A DNA stretch of 5,372 nt from Bacteroidales bacterium (GCA_017429885.1 JAFROA010000410.1:1-5372); one strand, 5' to 3'. Positions 1 to 5,372 are shown, numbered from the stretch's first letter. Numbers and translations are program-made. The notes: generated from the letters alone by a model not told the origin.

Positions 1-807
1 GGAGAGTACATTTATTTCATGGATTCCGATGACTGGATTGATCCCGATTATCTGGAAGATATGCATTCCCATGCGGTCTCCACCGGGCTGGATGTGGTGA
101 TCAATGGCCATTGGTATATAGAACATGAGGACGGTAGGCCCCCCGTGAAAGCGTCGCAAAAGTCTTTTGTTGAGGGAGAACCGGCGTATTATACCCCAAT
201 GCACACGCAGTGCGGTTTCTTTCCGGTTGTCTGGTGCCGGCTTTACAAAGCTGATTTTTTGAGAGTCAATGACATAAGATTCCCTCCGATTAAAGGGGTG
301 GAAGATAATTATTTCGTTTATCTAGCTGAGGCAATTCAAGGGGAATGCTATGTTTTCTTCGGGTCTTTCTACCACTACTTCAAGCATAAGGAGTCCATTT
401 CTGCCACTAAGGGTTATGAGTGGTATCACATAGATGCTTTCAAGGCGCTTGCGGTGGCTCTTCGGGAGAGAGGTATCCCTCCTACCGCCATCAAGCGTTT
501 CAGAATGTGGAAAGAGATGGACTTACAGCTCAATGAAGACAAATATGCCACCATGAAGGCGTTCTTCGAGGATGTGGAGAATGATTACAGGGCGGCATCC
601 GGGAAATATACTTACTACGAGCGAGCCATGATTGAGACGGTGCTATCATGTCCGGATTTCAAGACTTTCCGTAGAAGATATCACTTATGTGTTGATCTGC
701 GCAGCCGCTACAAGACGATGATCCGGCGTGCTGTCAAGACATTCCGAAAGCATGTTATTGTGCGGGTGAAGGGACTCGAACCCATACGCCGAAGCACCAG
801 ATCCTAA
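1..807 (+). CDS. Glycosyltransferase family 2 protein, 5' end outside the window
   Basis: This is an open frame from base 1, so the gene begins upstream; the ATG at 19 is internal. The visible 268 residues start with GEYIYFMDSDDWIDPDYL, the signature of a GT-A fold family 2 glycosyltransferase, whose DSDD carries the DxD residues that bind the metal and nucleotide sugar. Further along come a VVWCRLYKADFL segment, typical of the acceptor side in these enzymes, and GVEDNYF, the ED motif that usually holds the catalytic base. About 80 N-terminal residues, the nucleotide-binding half, should be missing. Family members transfer a sugar to growing surface polysaccharide (capsule, exopolysaccharide or O-antigen) at the cytoplasmic face; donor and acceptor cannot be told. 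The C-terminal 100 residues are basic and lack a recognisable domain. The last 15 residues (VRVKGLEPIRRSTRS) and the TAA are encoded by the complement of a tRNA-Leu gene, so the native C-terminus may have been replaced. The family call is secure, the exact role unknown. Confidence 0.93.
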   Translation, partial: GEYIYFMDSDDWIDPDYLEDMHSHAVSTGLDVVINGHWYIEHEDGRPPVKASQKSFVEGEPAYYTPMHTQCGFFPVVWCRLYKADFLRVNDIRFPPIKGVEDNYFVYLAEAIQGECYVFFGSFYHYFKHKESISATKGYEWYHIDAFKALAVALRERGIPPTAIKRFRMWKEMDLQLNEDKYATMKAFFEDVENDYRAASGKYTYYERAMIETVLSCPDFKTFRRRYHLCVDLRSRYKTMIRRAVKTFRKHVIVRVKGLEPIRRSTRS

Positions 808-840
808 GTCTGGCTTGTCTACCAGTTCCAACACACCCGC
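761..840 (-). tRNA. trnL: tRNA-Leu, anticodon UAG
   Basis: Read on the minus strand, a full class II tRNA cloverleaf folds. The acceptor arms are GCGGGTG (840-834) and CACCCGC (768-762), with A at 761 as discriminator, as expected for leucine. The D stem is TTG/CAA around GAACTGGTAGA. The anticodon stem CCAGA/TCTGG encloses CTTAGGA, giving anticodon TAG at 806-804, which decodes CUA and probably other CUN codons. A short variable arm (TGCTTCGGCGT) can form a TTCG-capped stem. The T loop is TTCGAGT. The T stem ATGGG/CCCTT has one T-T mismatch at its second pair; the rest is intact. CCA is not encoded (CAA follows the discriminator), so it must be added by the CCA-adding enzyme. The gene lies 31 bp downstream of the AsmA-family gene on the same strand and overlaps the convergent glycosyltransferase gene by 47 bp. 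No terminator follows the tRNA on its strand. Confidence 0.95.
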
Positions 841-852
841 AGGTAGCGGCTG

Positions 853-860
853 CAAATATA
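853..860 (-). promoter_or_regulatory. Likely -7 promoter element of tRNA-Leu
   Basis: The minus strand reads TATATTTG, an exact fit to the Bacteroidota -7 consensus TAnnTTTG. It ends 12 bp before the first base of the tRNA, so a start about 5-7 nt downstream would leave a leader of only a few bases. No good TTTG is seen 19-21 bp upstream; that -33 region would fall inside the end of the AsmA-family gene. The element sits in the 31-bp gap between that gene's stop and the tRNA, which supports separate transcription of the tRNA. Confidence 0.6.
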
Positions 861-871
861 GTGATTTTTTA

Positions 872-3800
872 TTACATCGCCTCCAGTTCCTTCTTCATAC
901 TCTCGGAGAGTTCTTCCGTCTCTTCCGCCCCAGTATAGGCTACTTCCGCCTTCTTCTCCTCAATAGCTTGCTGGGATTCCTCGTTGCGACGTATCGCCTG
1001 CTCGATTCCACGGTCGAATATATTGTGTATTGAGCTTACGAGGTTGACTCTCAAGCCGTCTATCTCATCATCGAAAAGGGGGATTTTCACACTCTTGTAC
1101 TTGGCCTTGCCAAGCTTCCACCTCCAGTCTGAGAAGGTTCCGCCAAGATTGACACCGAACCTGAATGGTATCGGGGACTTTATGGCGGCCACATGGTATT
1201 TGAATCTCTGGTCAAAACCTTGCAGTCCGTTGAGCGCGAGTGTATAGCGATCGACATTCAGGATGAAAGGGAATACCTCCAACTGATTCTCTTTGACAAT
1301 GCCTCTCACCGACATTCGGTCGATGTAGCTGGAGTCCCTGTCCTTGAATCTCAAGGTCTTGCGAAGCTTGTCAAGATCCTCGCTCTCGGAGAGCGAAAGG
1401 TTTTTGCCGTCGATCTTGACCATGCCGCTAAGGGATGGCAAGACTATGTTCATGGAGGTATCTATGGCGGACGTCGCCGCTATCTCGCAATCCAGGAGGC
1501 CTTTAAAAGCTTTGAGCATCGGAATGATACTGTCTACGGCAGGGAAGAGTTGTATGACTTTCTCCGCCGTGATGTTTGAGAGCATCAGGTCGAATCCGGC
1601 GGTGAGATCTTTCTTTGTGCGGGTGGAATAGAACCCTTCCAGGAAGACCTCTCCCATATTGGTCATCGCGAAGGTGTTCGTCATTTGCAGGCACCTCTCT
1701 TTCATCTCAAGGTCCGTGGACACGAACGATGTCTCAAGGTCTGAGTATCTGATGGTTCCGGCCTGGACTCCAACCTTGGCTGTGAGATTGGAAGGAATCA
1801 CTATCAGAGGACTTGTGATGGCGGTGTCCTGGACGGCCTCTTTCTTGACGGAACGCATGTAGGAGGCGTCGTCAATCTCAGACAGGGCGGCTTTCTCTCC
1901 AGGAGGAACATATTGCCCGCCGGCATTGATCGCGAGCAGAAGCTCATTCAGGTCAATCACTTCTGAACTAAGGTTGAGGTCGAGTGTAAGGCGCCCTCTC
2001 GCCGATGTCAGGGCCCTTCTCAAGCCGGACAAACTTCCGCGGGCTGATATGTCTGAAGCTCCGGAGTTGATTGTGAGAGAAGACAGGTCGATCTTGTTGT
2101 TGGTGAATTTGCCGCTAAGTCCCGAAAACTTGTTCTCAAGGGGGAAATATGGTGTGATCACCTTCCCTTCCTTGACTTTCAGACTGCCGGAGAGGTCCCA
2201 TTCCTTAATATATTTGGATACCGTCTCGCCAAGGCTGATATGGATGTCTTTCTTCTCAAAATCCTTTTCTGACAAGTAGTCTGGTCTTGTCCTTCTGAGG
2301 GAGTCTCTTCCTGGAAGTCTCTTCCTTTGGATCGTCTCAGTGGAAGCGGGCTGGGCGCTGACATTCAAGGTGGCTCCGTCCAGGGAATAGCGGTTCACGC
2401 TTTCCCTGATCCTGACGGATTTGTTTGAGCTGCCGAGACTCAGATGGGGGATTGTTCCGTTCTCTTTGGGGATCTCGGTGAGTTTAAAGGTGTTGCTGGA
2501 TCCTCTGACGCCGACAAAACAGGAGTCGAGATCCATCATCCCTATTGAGGATATGTCCAAGTGCCCCACGAGGGGATGGCGTCCTTTAGTGCCTTTGATC
2601 GTCTCATCTGCGTTATGGGCTGAAAGCCGGACTCCTCTGCCGCGGAAGTATGTCGATGCCCCATAATTAGCTGTGAGACTGTCCACGGAGGCAGTCAGTA
2701 CGACATGCCCGTCCTCGGAGTCCGATTCTTCTTCATTTGAAGTATCACTTTTTGATCCAGTACGGCCGAGGGAGATCGCTGTCCTGCCCAGATAGGCGGC
2801 CAATGTGTCTCCGAAGGCACGAATCCTGATTCCGTCGCTTTTCAGGTCACCTCGCAGGCTGATTTTGTCGAAATTGTAAATGTCCATTTGGGACAGCCTG
2901 AAACCACCTTTCAGGTTGCCGTCCAGATTACCTCTGGCGCTCAGGTCGATATTCTCAGGTATGAATCTTTGCAAAGAGTCGAGCACGAGATGGAGGCGGC
3001 TGTCAATCTTAAAAAGAGGGTCGTCACTGAGCAGGTCATCCGATGCGCCATTAAGATGTATGTCCGCTCCCTTGATCTTGAACATCAGGTCGGGGATTCG
3101 CGCCGAAAGTTTCCCGTCAGAGACAACCGCGGTGGCCTCAAGGTCGAACCGGCCTTTCTCATCTATTCCCTCCCATGCCACCTTTGAATCGGGTACTGTC
3201 ATGTGGATGGAAATGTCAGGGAGTTTACCGTCCTTGGGATTGTAATAGCCGTCACATTTCGCTTCAAGGGATATCTTGGCGTCCGTGTCGAGTTTCTTGA
3301 GTATAGGGAAGTTGTCCCCAAAATACTCAGTGACCTCTTTGACCGGCTCATTCTCCAGAGCCGCTTCGGCCTGTATGAGAAGACTGTCAGAAGACACGTC
3401 CACTGAGCCTTCAGCGGTAAAGTCTATCATGGCGACAGACGCTGTCAAGTCCTTGACCGCGAATACATTCCGCTCGAAATCAGGATAGAGGGCGGCATTG
3501 ATTTTGACTGGCAGATCCATCTTGCCTGTCCCGTTAGTCTCAAGATGTATTTTTGAGTCAAGATCAACCCCATAGTGGTCTTTCTTGCCTTTTATTGTCA
3601 GATGATCCATCGAAGCTGCCACATCGATGCTGTCAGGGACGCTGTTGAAGGAGATATAAGGAGAGTTCTCAAGACTGACTTTCCCTATTGAGATGGGAGG
3701 CACCTTGAAAGAAGAAGTGTCGTTCTCGTCAGCGGAAGGAATCCTGATTATGTTCCAATTCGCTCTGGTCGAGTCATATTGCCGGAGGAATATCCTCGGG

Positions 3801-4177
3801 TGCTCAAGCACGGCGTGCCGAATCCGTATCTTTCCTTTCAGGGCTTCCATGTAGTTGACTGAGAGGCTGAGGCGGTCTAAGCTCGCGAGGGTGTCCGGCG
3901 GGTTTTCCCCGACTATTGAGAAGCCATCCACCGTAAGGTTCAGATTCGGGAAACTCTTCAGGACAGAGGCTTTGATGGTCTCGAACTTGACCTCGCCGTC
4001 AACATATTCAGCCGCGTACTTGTTCGCGATCCTGGTCAGGATCCTTGGCCTCAAAGCAATCTGGACAGCGATGAGAAGGAGAATCACCAAAGCGAGAGTG
4101 ATCCCGGTCACCGCTTTCAAAAAGCGGTGCTTTTTCCTGCCACTCTGTGTAGCGTTGCCTGTGATAACCTTTGCCAT
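872..4177 (-). CDS. AsmA-family protein, large envelope protein with one N-terminal membrane anchor
   Basis: The product is 1101 residues. A short basic cytoplasmic head (GRKKHRF, about 13-19) is followed by one transmembrane helix (about 22-42). Next is the N-terminal AsmA region, with the family's FPNL segment at 76-79 and alternating beta-strand sequence predicted to lie in the periplasm. The middle is long and strand-rich, with an acidic Ser/Glu/Asp linker near 475-495. The AsmA-like C-terminal part includes VNLGGTFSDWRWKLGKAKYK at about 1009-1028. It ends in a charged Glu/Lys-rich, probably helical tail (about 1052-1101). AsmA-like proteins (AsmA, TamB, YhdP) are thought to form hydrophobic grooves that carry phospholipid between inner and outer membranes, or to aid outer membrane homeostasis; that role here is inferred from the family. 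It is longer than E. coli AsmA (about 617 residues), as is common in Bacteroidales. The ATG overlaps the preceding short frame's stop (TAATG) with no clear ribosome binding site. The promoter at 4551-4582 probably drives it. The tRNA-Leu lies 31 bp downstream. Confidence 0.9.
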   Translation of the reverse strand: MAKVITGNATQSGRKKHRFLKAVTGITLALVILLLIAVQIALRPRILTRIANKYAAEYVDGEVKFETIKASVLKSFPNLNLTVDGFSIVGENPPDTLASLDRLSLSVNYMEALKGKIRIRHAVLEHPRIFLRQYDSTRANWNIIRIPSADENDTSSFKVPPISIGKVSLENSPYISFNSVPDSIDVAASMDHLTIKGKKDHYGVDLDSKIHLETNGTGKMDLPVKINAALYPDFERNVFAVKDLTASVAMIDFTAEGSVDVSSDSLLIQAEAALENEPVKEVTEYFGDNFPILKKLDTDAKISLEAKCDGYYNPKDGKLPDISIHMTVPDSKVAWEGIDEKGRFDLEATAVVSDGKLSARIPDLMFKIKGADIHLNGASDDLLSDDPLFKIDSRLHLVLDSLQRFIPENIDLSARGNLDGNLKGGFRLSQMDIYNFDKISLRGDLKSDGIRIRAFGDTLAAYLGRTAISLGRTGSKSDTSNEEESDSEDGHVVLTASVDSLTANYGASTYFRGRGVRLSAHNADETIKGTKGRHPLVGHLDISSIGMMDLDSCFVGVRGSSNTFKLTEIPKENGTIPHLSLGSSNKSVRIRESVNRYSLDGATLNVSAQPASTETIQRKRLPGRDSLRRTRPDYLSEKDFEKKDIHISLGETVSKYIKEWDLSGSLKVKEGKVITPYFPLENKFSGLSGKFTNNKIDLSSLTINSGASDISARGSLSGLRRALTSARGRLTLDLNLSSEVIDLNELLLAINAGGQYVPPGEKAALSEIDDASYMRSVKKEAVQDTAITSPLIVIPSNLTAKVGVQAGTIRYSDLETSFVSTDLEMKERCLQMTNTFAMTNMGEVFLEGFYSTRTKKDLTAGFDLMLSNITAEKVIQLFPAVDSIIPMLKAFKGLLDCEIAATSAIDTSMNIVLPSLSGMVKIDGKNLSLSESEDLDKLRKTLRFKDRDSSYIDRMSVRGIVKENQLEVFPFILNVDRYTLALNGLQGFDQRFKYHVAAIKSPIPFRFGVNLGGTFSDWRWKLGKAKYKSVKIPLFDDEIDGLRVNLVSSIHNIFDRGIEQAIRRNEESQQAIEEKKAEVAYTGAEETEELSESMKKELEAM

Positions 4178-4186
4178 TACAGGTTA

Positions 4187-4527
4187 CTATTTAGTGAGTT
4201 CCAGATACATTTTGAAGAGGCGGTAAGGCGTAAGTTCGGCGCCATCACTTTGCCGGGCTTTGGCCGACAAATCCACGGGGAACCCTTCTGCTCGATGAGT
4301 ACCTTGGTTGAATGGATGTATGCGTCGATGAAGTCGGAGCCTTTCCCCTTGGTGATGGTCTTGACCGGCAGCTCGAACTCCATCATCTTGGTGGGGTTGT
4401 CGATGCCGAAGACGGAATGCGGCAGATCTATCCAGAAACGCTGGGTCTCTCCCTTCTCGTAGCCATTGCCAGCCCATTCGCTGACGAACTGCTTAGCTGC
4501 TTTCCTCTGGTTGTTGATGACGCTCAT
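4187..4527 (-). pseudogene. Remnant of an MmeI-like type IIG restriction-modification enzyme (N-terminal part, frameshifted and truncated)
   Basis: From the ATG at 4527 the frame reads MSVINNQRKAAKQFVSEWAG and on through a TQRFWIDL...VFGID segment, FELPVK, then GSDFIDAYI and VLIEQKG. This is the N-terminal nuclease region of MmeI-type fused restriction-methylation enzymes. Candidate PD-(D/E)xK residues are D68, E79 and K81, close to the spacing known in MmeI. After residue 83 the frame breaks: adding one base in the C run (GGGG at 4277-4280 on the plus strand) restores VDLSAKARQSDGAELTPY, which matches the family. Shortly after, similarity ends and a stop comes at 4187-4189. Intact relatives run to about 900 residues with helicase-like, methyltransferase and target-recognition domains, all absent here, so neither cutting nor methylation is expected. 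Without the correction, the same start gives a 116-residue frame ending at 4177-4179, one base into the AsmA-family start codon. The family call rests on remembered motifs; the truncation is plain. Confidence 0.8.
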
Positions 4528-4550
4528 GCCTACCTTATCACTTTAACAAA

Positions 4551-4582
4551 TAAAGATAGCTAACTTTACTGACAGCACCAAA
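4551..4582 (-). promoter_or_regulatory. Bacteroidota-type promoter before the MmeI-like remnant and AsmA-family gene
   Basis: On the minus strand TTTG (4582-4579) is followed after exactly 20 bp by TATCTTTA (4558-4551), which matches TAnnTTTG except for the last base. Both the spacing and the sequence fit the promoters used by the primary sigma factor of Bacteroidota. Transcription would start near 4544, leaving a leader of about 17 nt to the ATG at 4527. It is the only good promoter seen upstream of the AsmA-family gene, so it probably drives that gene through the remnant. A weaker alternative, TTTATTTG, overlaps it at 4554-4547 but has a 24-bp spacing. Confidence 0.6.
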
Positions 4583-4630
4583 AAAACGTGGCGGGCAAAC
4601 GGGATCAAGTTTAAAGTGTGTGGGTTATCT

Positions 4631-4656
4631 GTCATTCGGAGCGAAGCAAAGAATCT
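4631..4656 (+). repeat. Dispersed extragenic repeat of the 'CHSERSEES' kind
   Basis: The core GTCATTCGGAGCGAAGCAAA, followed by GAATCT, closely resembles a short sequence (GTCATTCnGAGCGAAGCGAA then GAATCT) found many times between genes in Bacteroidota and some other phyla. It is often mistranslated as HSERSEES-like peptides; here the frame reads CHSERSKES. ATTC and GAAT near the two ends are complementary. The function is unknown. The identification is from memory, and genome copy number cannot be seen in this window. Confidence 0.6.
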
Positions 4657-4863
4657 ACAAACCAAGAGCAGGCCAAAGTGTCCTCCAGCCACCTGTGGGC
4701 CACATCCTCAAGCGAACCCTCATCTCAAAACTGGGGGTTTCCGCAACCGAATCGTCCATATAACGCCCCGCAAGGCATTTCGCCCCGCCCCTGGTTTGTA
4801 AAGCAGCATCGCATTATCCATTCCAAAGACTGTGGCTCTTATCCTGGGTAACATCAGCTGAGG

Positions 4864-5004
4864 GTGCGCTTCGCCAAACTGGCGCACGCCCCCATGCGTA
4901 CTGGCGCATTTCCAAACTCATCATCGTGCGCCGACGCCACAGATCAGGCCTTGGCGCACAGTCAAATGGAAAGAGGCAAACACAAACGGGGATTACTGTG
5001 CGCC
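4864..5004. repeat. Cluster of direct and inverted GGCGCA motifs
   Basis: GGCGCA occurs on the plus strand at 4881, 4903 and 4953, and on the minus strand at 4927-4932 and 4999-5004. Starts are 22, 24, 26 and 46 bp apart, with a degenerate GGCAAA at 4975 in the gap. GTGCGC at 4864-4869 adds a further inverted half. Two copies share ACTGGCGCA (4878-4886 and 4900-4908). Small perfect hairpins are possible: CGCCA-aac-TGGCG (4872-4884) and ATGCG-tactgg-CGCAT (4894-4909). The array could be a folded RNA, a set of protein-binding sites or decayed extragenic palindromes; the sequence does not decide. Confidence 0.6.
4953..5004. repeat. Perfect 10-bp inverted repeat
   Basis: GGCGCACAGT at 4953-4962 is the exact reverse complement of ACTGTGCGCC at 4995-5004, with 32 bp between. 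It forms the right-hand part of the GGCGCA cluster. A perfect arm of this length this close together is not expected by chance in a spacer of this size. No T-run follows on either strand, so it does not look like a terminator. Confidence 0.75.
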
Positions 5005-5030
5005 TGTTTGGCGATTATAAAGACCTCCCG

Positions 5031-5116
5031 CTCCTTTCGTCCCGAAATTAGGGACGATAAGAACATATACTACTGATATTGCTCCCTTCGTCCATATGGA
5101 CGGGACGAGGGGAACA
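5031..5116. repeat. Two related hairpins in tandem, 51-bp period
   Basis: Unit 1 (5031-5065) and unit 2 (5082-5116) share CTCCyTTCGTCC, GGGACGA and GAACA, all offset by 51 bp; 24 of 35 positions agree. In unit 1, TCGTCCC (5037-5043) pairs perfectly with GGGACGA (5051-5057) around a 7-nt loop. In unit 2 the middle differs and forms a perfect 14-bp palindrome, CGTCCATATGGACG (5089-5102), which overlaps GGGACGA. The arms are kept while the loops have changed, which suggests duplication of a small palindromic element. Neither unit has a T-run that would make it a terminator. Confidence 0.65.
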
Positions 5117-5176
5117 CTATATCCCATCCTGACACTTTTAGACTTGATCCGGTAAGCGGTTGTGACAGAGTGTATT

Positions 5177-5211
5177 AAACAAAAGTCCCCAGACAAAAAC
5201 GACTGGAGACT
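5177..5211 (-). terminator. Intrinsic terminator of rpsU
   Basis: Reading on the minus strand after the rpsU stop, AGTCTCCAG (5211-5203) pairs with CTGGGGACT (5192-5184) in a 9-bp stem with one G-T pair and a 10-nt loop. It is followed at once by TTTGTTT (5183-5177). The hairpin plus T-tract lies 56 bp beyond the rpsU stop and should end its transcript, separating rpsU from the AsmA-family unit on the same strand. Confidence 0.85.
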
Positions 5212-5214
5212 GAA

Positions 5215-5245
5215 ATATAAGTATATAGAAGTCAATTACTTATAT
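5215..5245 (-). repeat. AT-rich inverted repeat in the rpsU 3' untranslated region
   Basis: ATATAAGTA and TACTTATAT (5215-5223 and 5237-5245) are exact reverse complements, 9 bp each, around 13 nt. The repeat lies between the rpsU stop and its terminator. It is AT-rich, so the stem would be weak in RNA; it may be an accessory structure or an AT-rich coincidence. Confidence 0.5.
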
Positions 5246-5266
5246 ATTACGGACAAGAATAATGAA

Positions 5267-5372
5267 TTACTGCTCGTCCTGGAGCTGGAGGTGCTGGACG
5301 TAGATGGCTTTCATCCTCGCCGCTCTCTTCTTCACAGAAGGCTTCTCAAAATTCTTGCGGGCACGCATCTCA
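5267..5372 (-). CDS. rpsU: 30S ribosomal protein bS21, C-terminal part
   Basis: Only the last 34 codons and the TAA (5267-5269) are in the window; the start lies beyond the right edge. The residues run EMRARKNFEKPSVKKRAARM, then KAIYVQHLQLQDEQ. FEKPS followed by a Lys/Arg-rich helix and YVQ is the C-terminal signature of bS21 in Bacteroidales, whose full length is about 63 residues. bS21 sits on the small-subunit platform near the 3' end of 16S rRNA and helps initiation; in Bacteroidota it is linked to hiding the anti-Shine-Dalgarno sequence, which fits the weak ribosome binding sites seen here. The unit ends at the terminator at 5177-5211. The promoter and any regulation are outside the window. 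Confidence 0.93.
   Translation of the reverse strand, partial: EMRARKNFEKPSVKKRAARMKAIYVQHLQLQDEQ

Larger units (their letters stand above)
4583..5176. other. Gene-free, repeat-rich spacer
   Basis: I find no believable protein gene here on either strand. The open frames are short (up to 80 codons), overlap each other in several frames, run through inverted repeats or the rpsU terminator, and resemble no family. No tRNA fold, tmRNA, SRP RNA or RNase P signature is seen. What the stretch does hold is listed separately: a dispersed extragenic repeat (4631-4656), the GGCGCA cluster (4864-5004) and the paired hairpins (5031-5116). The remainder (about 4660-4860 and 5117-5176) shows only small features, such as two CGCCCCGC copies at 4764-4771 and 4781-4788. 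Confidence 0.7.

Noticed and set aside
808..850. Terminator for the glycosyltransferase gene from the short stems CTGG/CCAG and GCAG/CTGC before a T-run at about 865
   Set aside because: The stems are 4 bp and belong to the tRNA fold or are too far from the T-run, which lies at the AsmA-family stop.
815..4462. Many plus-strand open frames of 60-128 codons (for example 1193-1579, 1926-2279, 2880-3245, 3855-4226) and minus-strand frames at 1503-1694 and 2179-2364
   Set aside because: They lie opposite or out of frame within the AsmA-family gene or the MmeI-like remnant, show low-complexity shadow composition, and resemble no family.
4764..4788. Direct repeat CGCCCCGC, two copies 17 bp apart
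   Set aside because: Only eight bases long and C-rich; too little to support as an element or a repeat array.
4656..4800. Inverted 9-bp match TACAAACCA / TGGTTTGTA, 127 bp apart, considered as ends of a small mobile element
   Set aside because: About one such match is expected by chance in a spacer of this size. There is no target-site duplication and no extension of the arms.
4616..4851. Two overlapping plus-strand frames, one including CHSERSKES
   Set aside because: The peptide comes from reading a known extragenic repeat, and the two frames overlap each other with no family resemblance.
5031..5116. CRISPR array or terminators at the paired hairpins
   Set aside because: There are only two imperfect units with no unique spacer pattern, and no T-run follows either hairpin.
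4864..5235. Open frames 4864-5076 (+) and 4993-5235 (-)
   Set aside because: They run through inverted repeats, and the minus frame crosses the rpsU terminator. Composition and context argue against coding.

Overview
The window reads as chromosomal DNA from a member of the Bacteroidota, most likely Bacteroidales. The evidence is two promoter-like sites fitting the Bacteroidota consensus (TTTG, about 20 nt, TAnnTTTG), almost no Shine-Dalgarno sequence before the large gene, a short bS21 C-terminus of the Bacteroidales kind, and a very long AsmA-family protein typical of that order. Genus is not assignable from the sequence alone.

Layout. At 1-807 (+) is the 3' part of a family 2 glycosyltransferase gene, whose last 15 codons and stop lie on the complement of a tRNA-Leu(UAG) gene at 761-840 (-). 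The tRNA has its own likely -7 element at 853-860. Just upstream on the same strand is a large AsmA-family envelope protein gene (872-4177, -). The AsmA start codon overlaps by one base the end of a frameshifted, truncated remnant of an MmeI-like restriction-modification enzyme (4187-4527, -), which keeps a good promoter (4551-4582, -). At the far right is the C-terminal part of rpsU (bS21; 5267-5372, -), followed by a clear intrinsic terminator (5177-5211, -).

Between the remnant's promoter and the rpsU terminator lie about 600 bp (4583-5176) without a credible gene. This stretch is rich in repeats: a dispersed extragenic repeat (4631-4656), a cluster of alternating GGCGCA motifs that includes a perfect 10-bp inverted repeat (4864-5004), and two related hairpins in tandem at a 51-bp period (5031-5116).

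How the parts fit. The tRNA 3' end coincides with the junction to the glycosyltransferase gene, which looks like the edge of a transferred polysaccharide segment or a rearrangement. The remnant seems to persist only as a leader and promoter for the AsmA gene. No complete new multi-gene system is visible. The most notable points are the gene/tRNA overlap, the remnant leader of the AsmA gene, and the structured spacer before rpsU.
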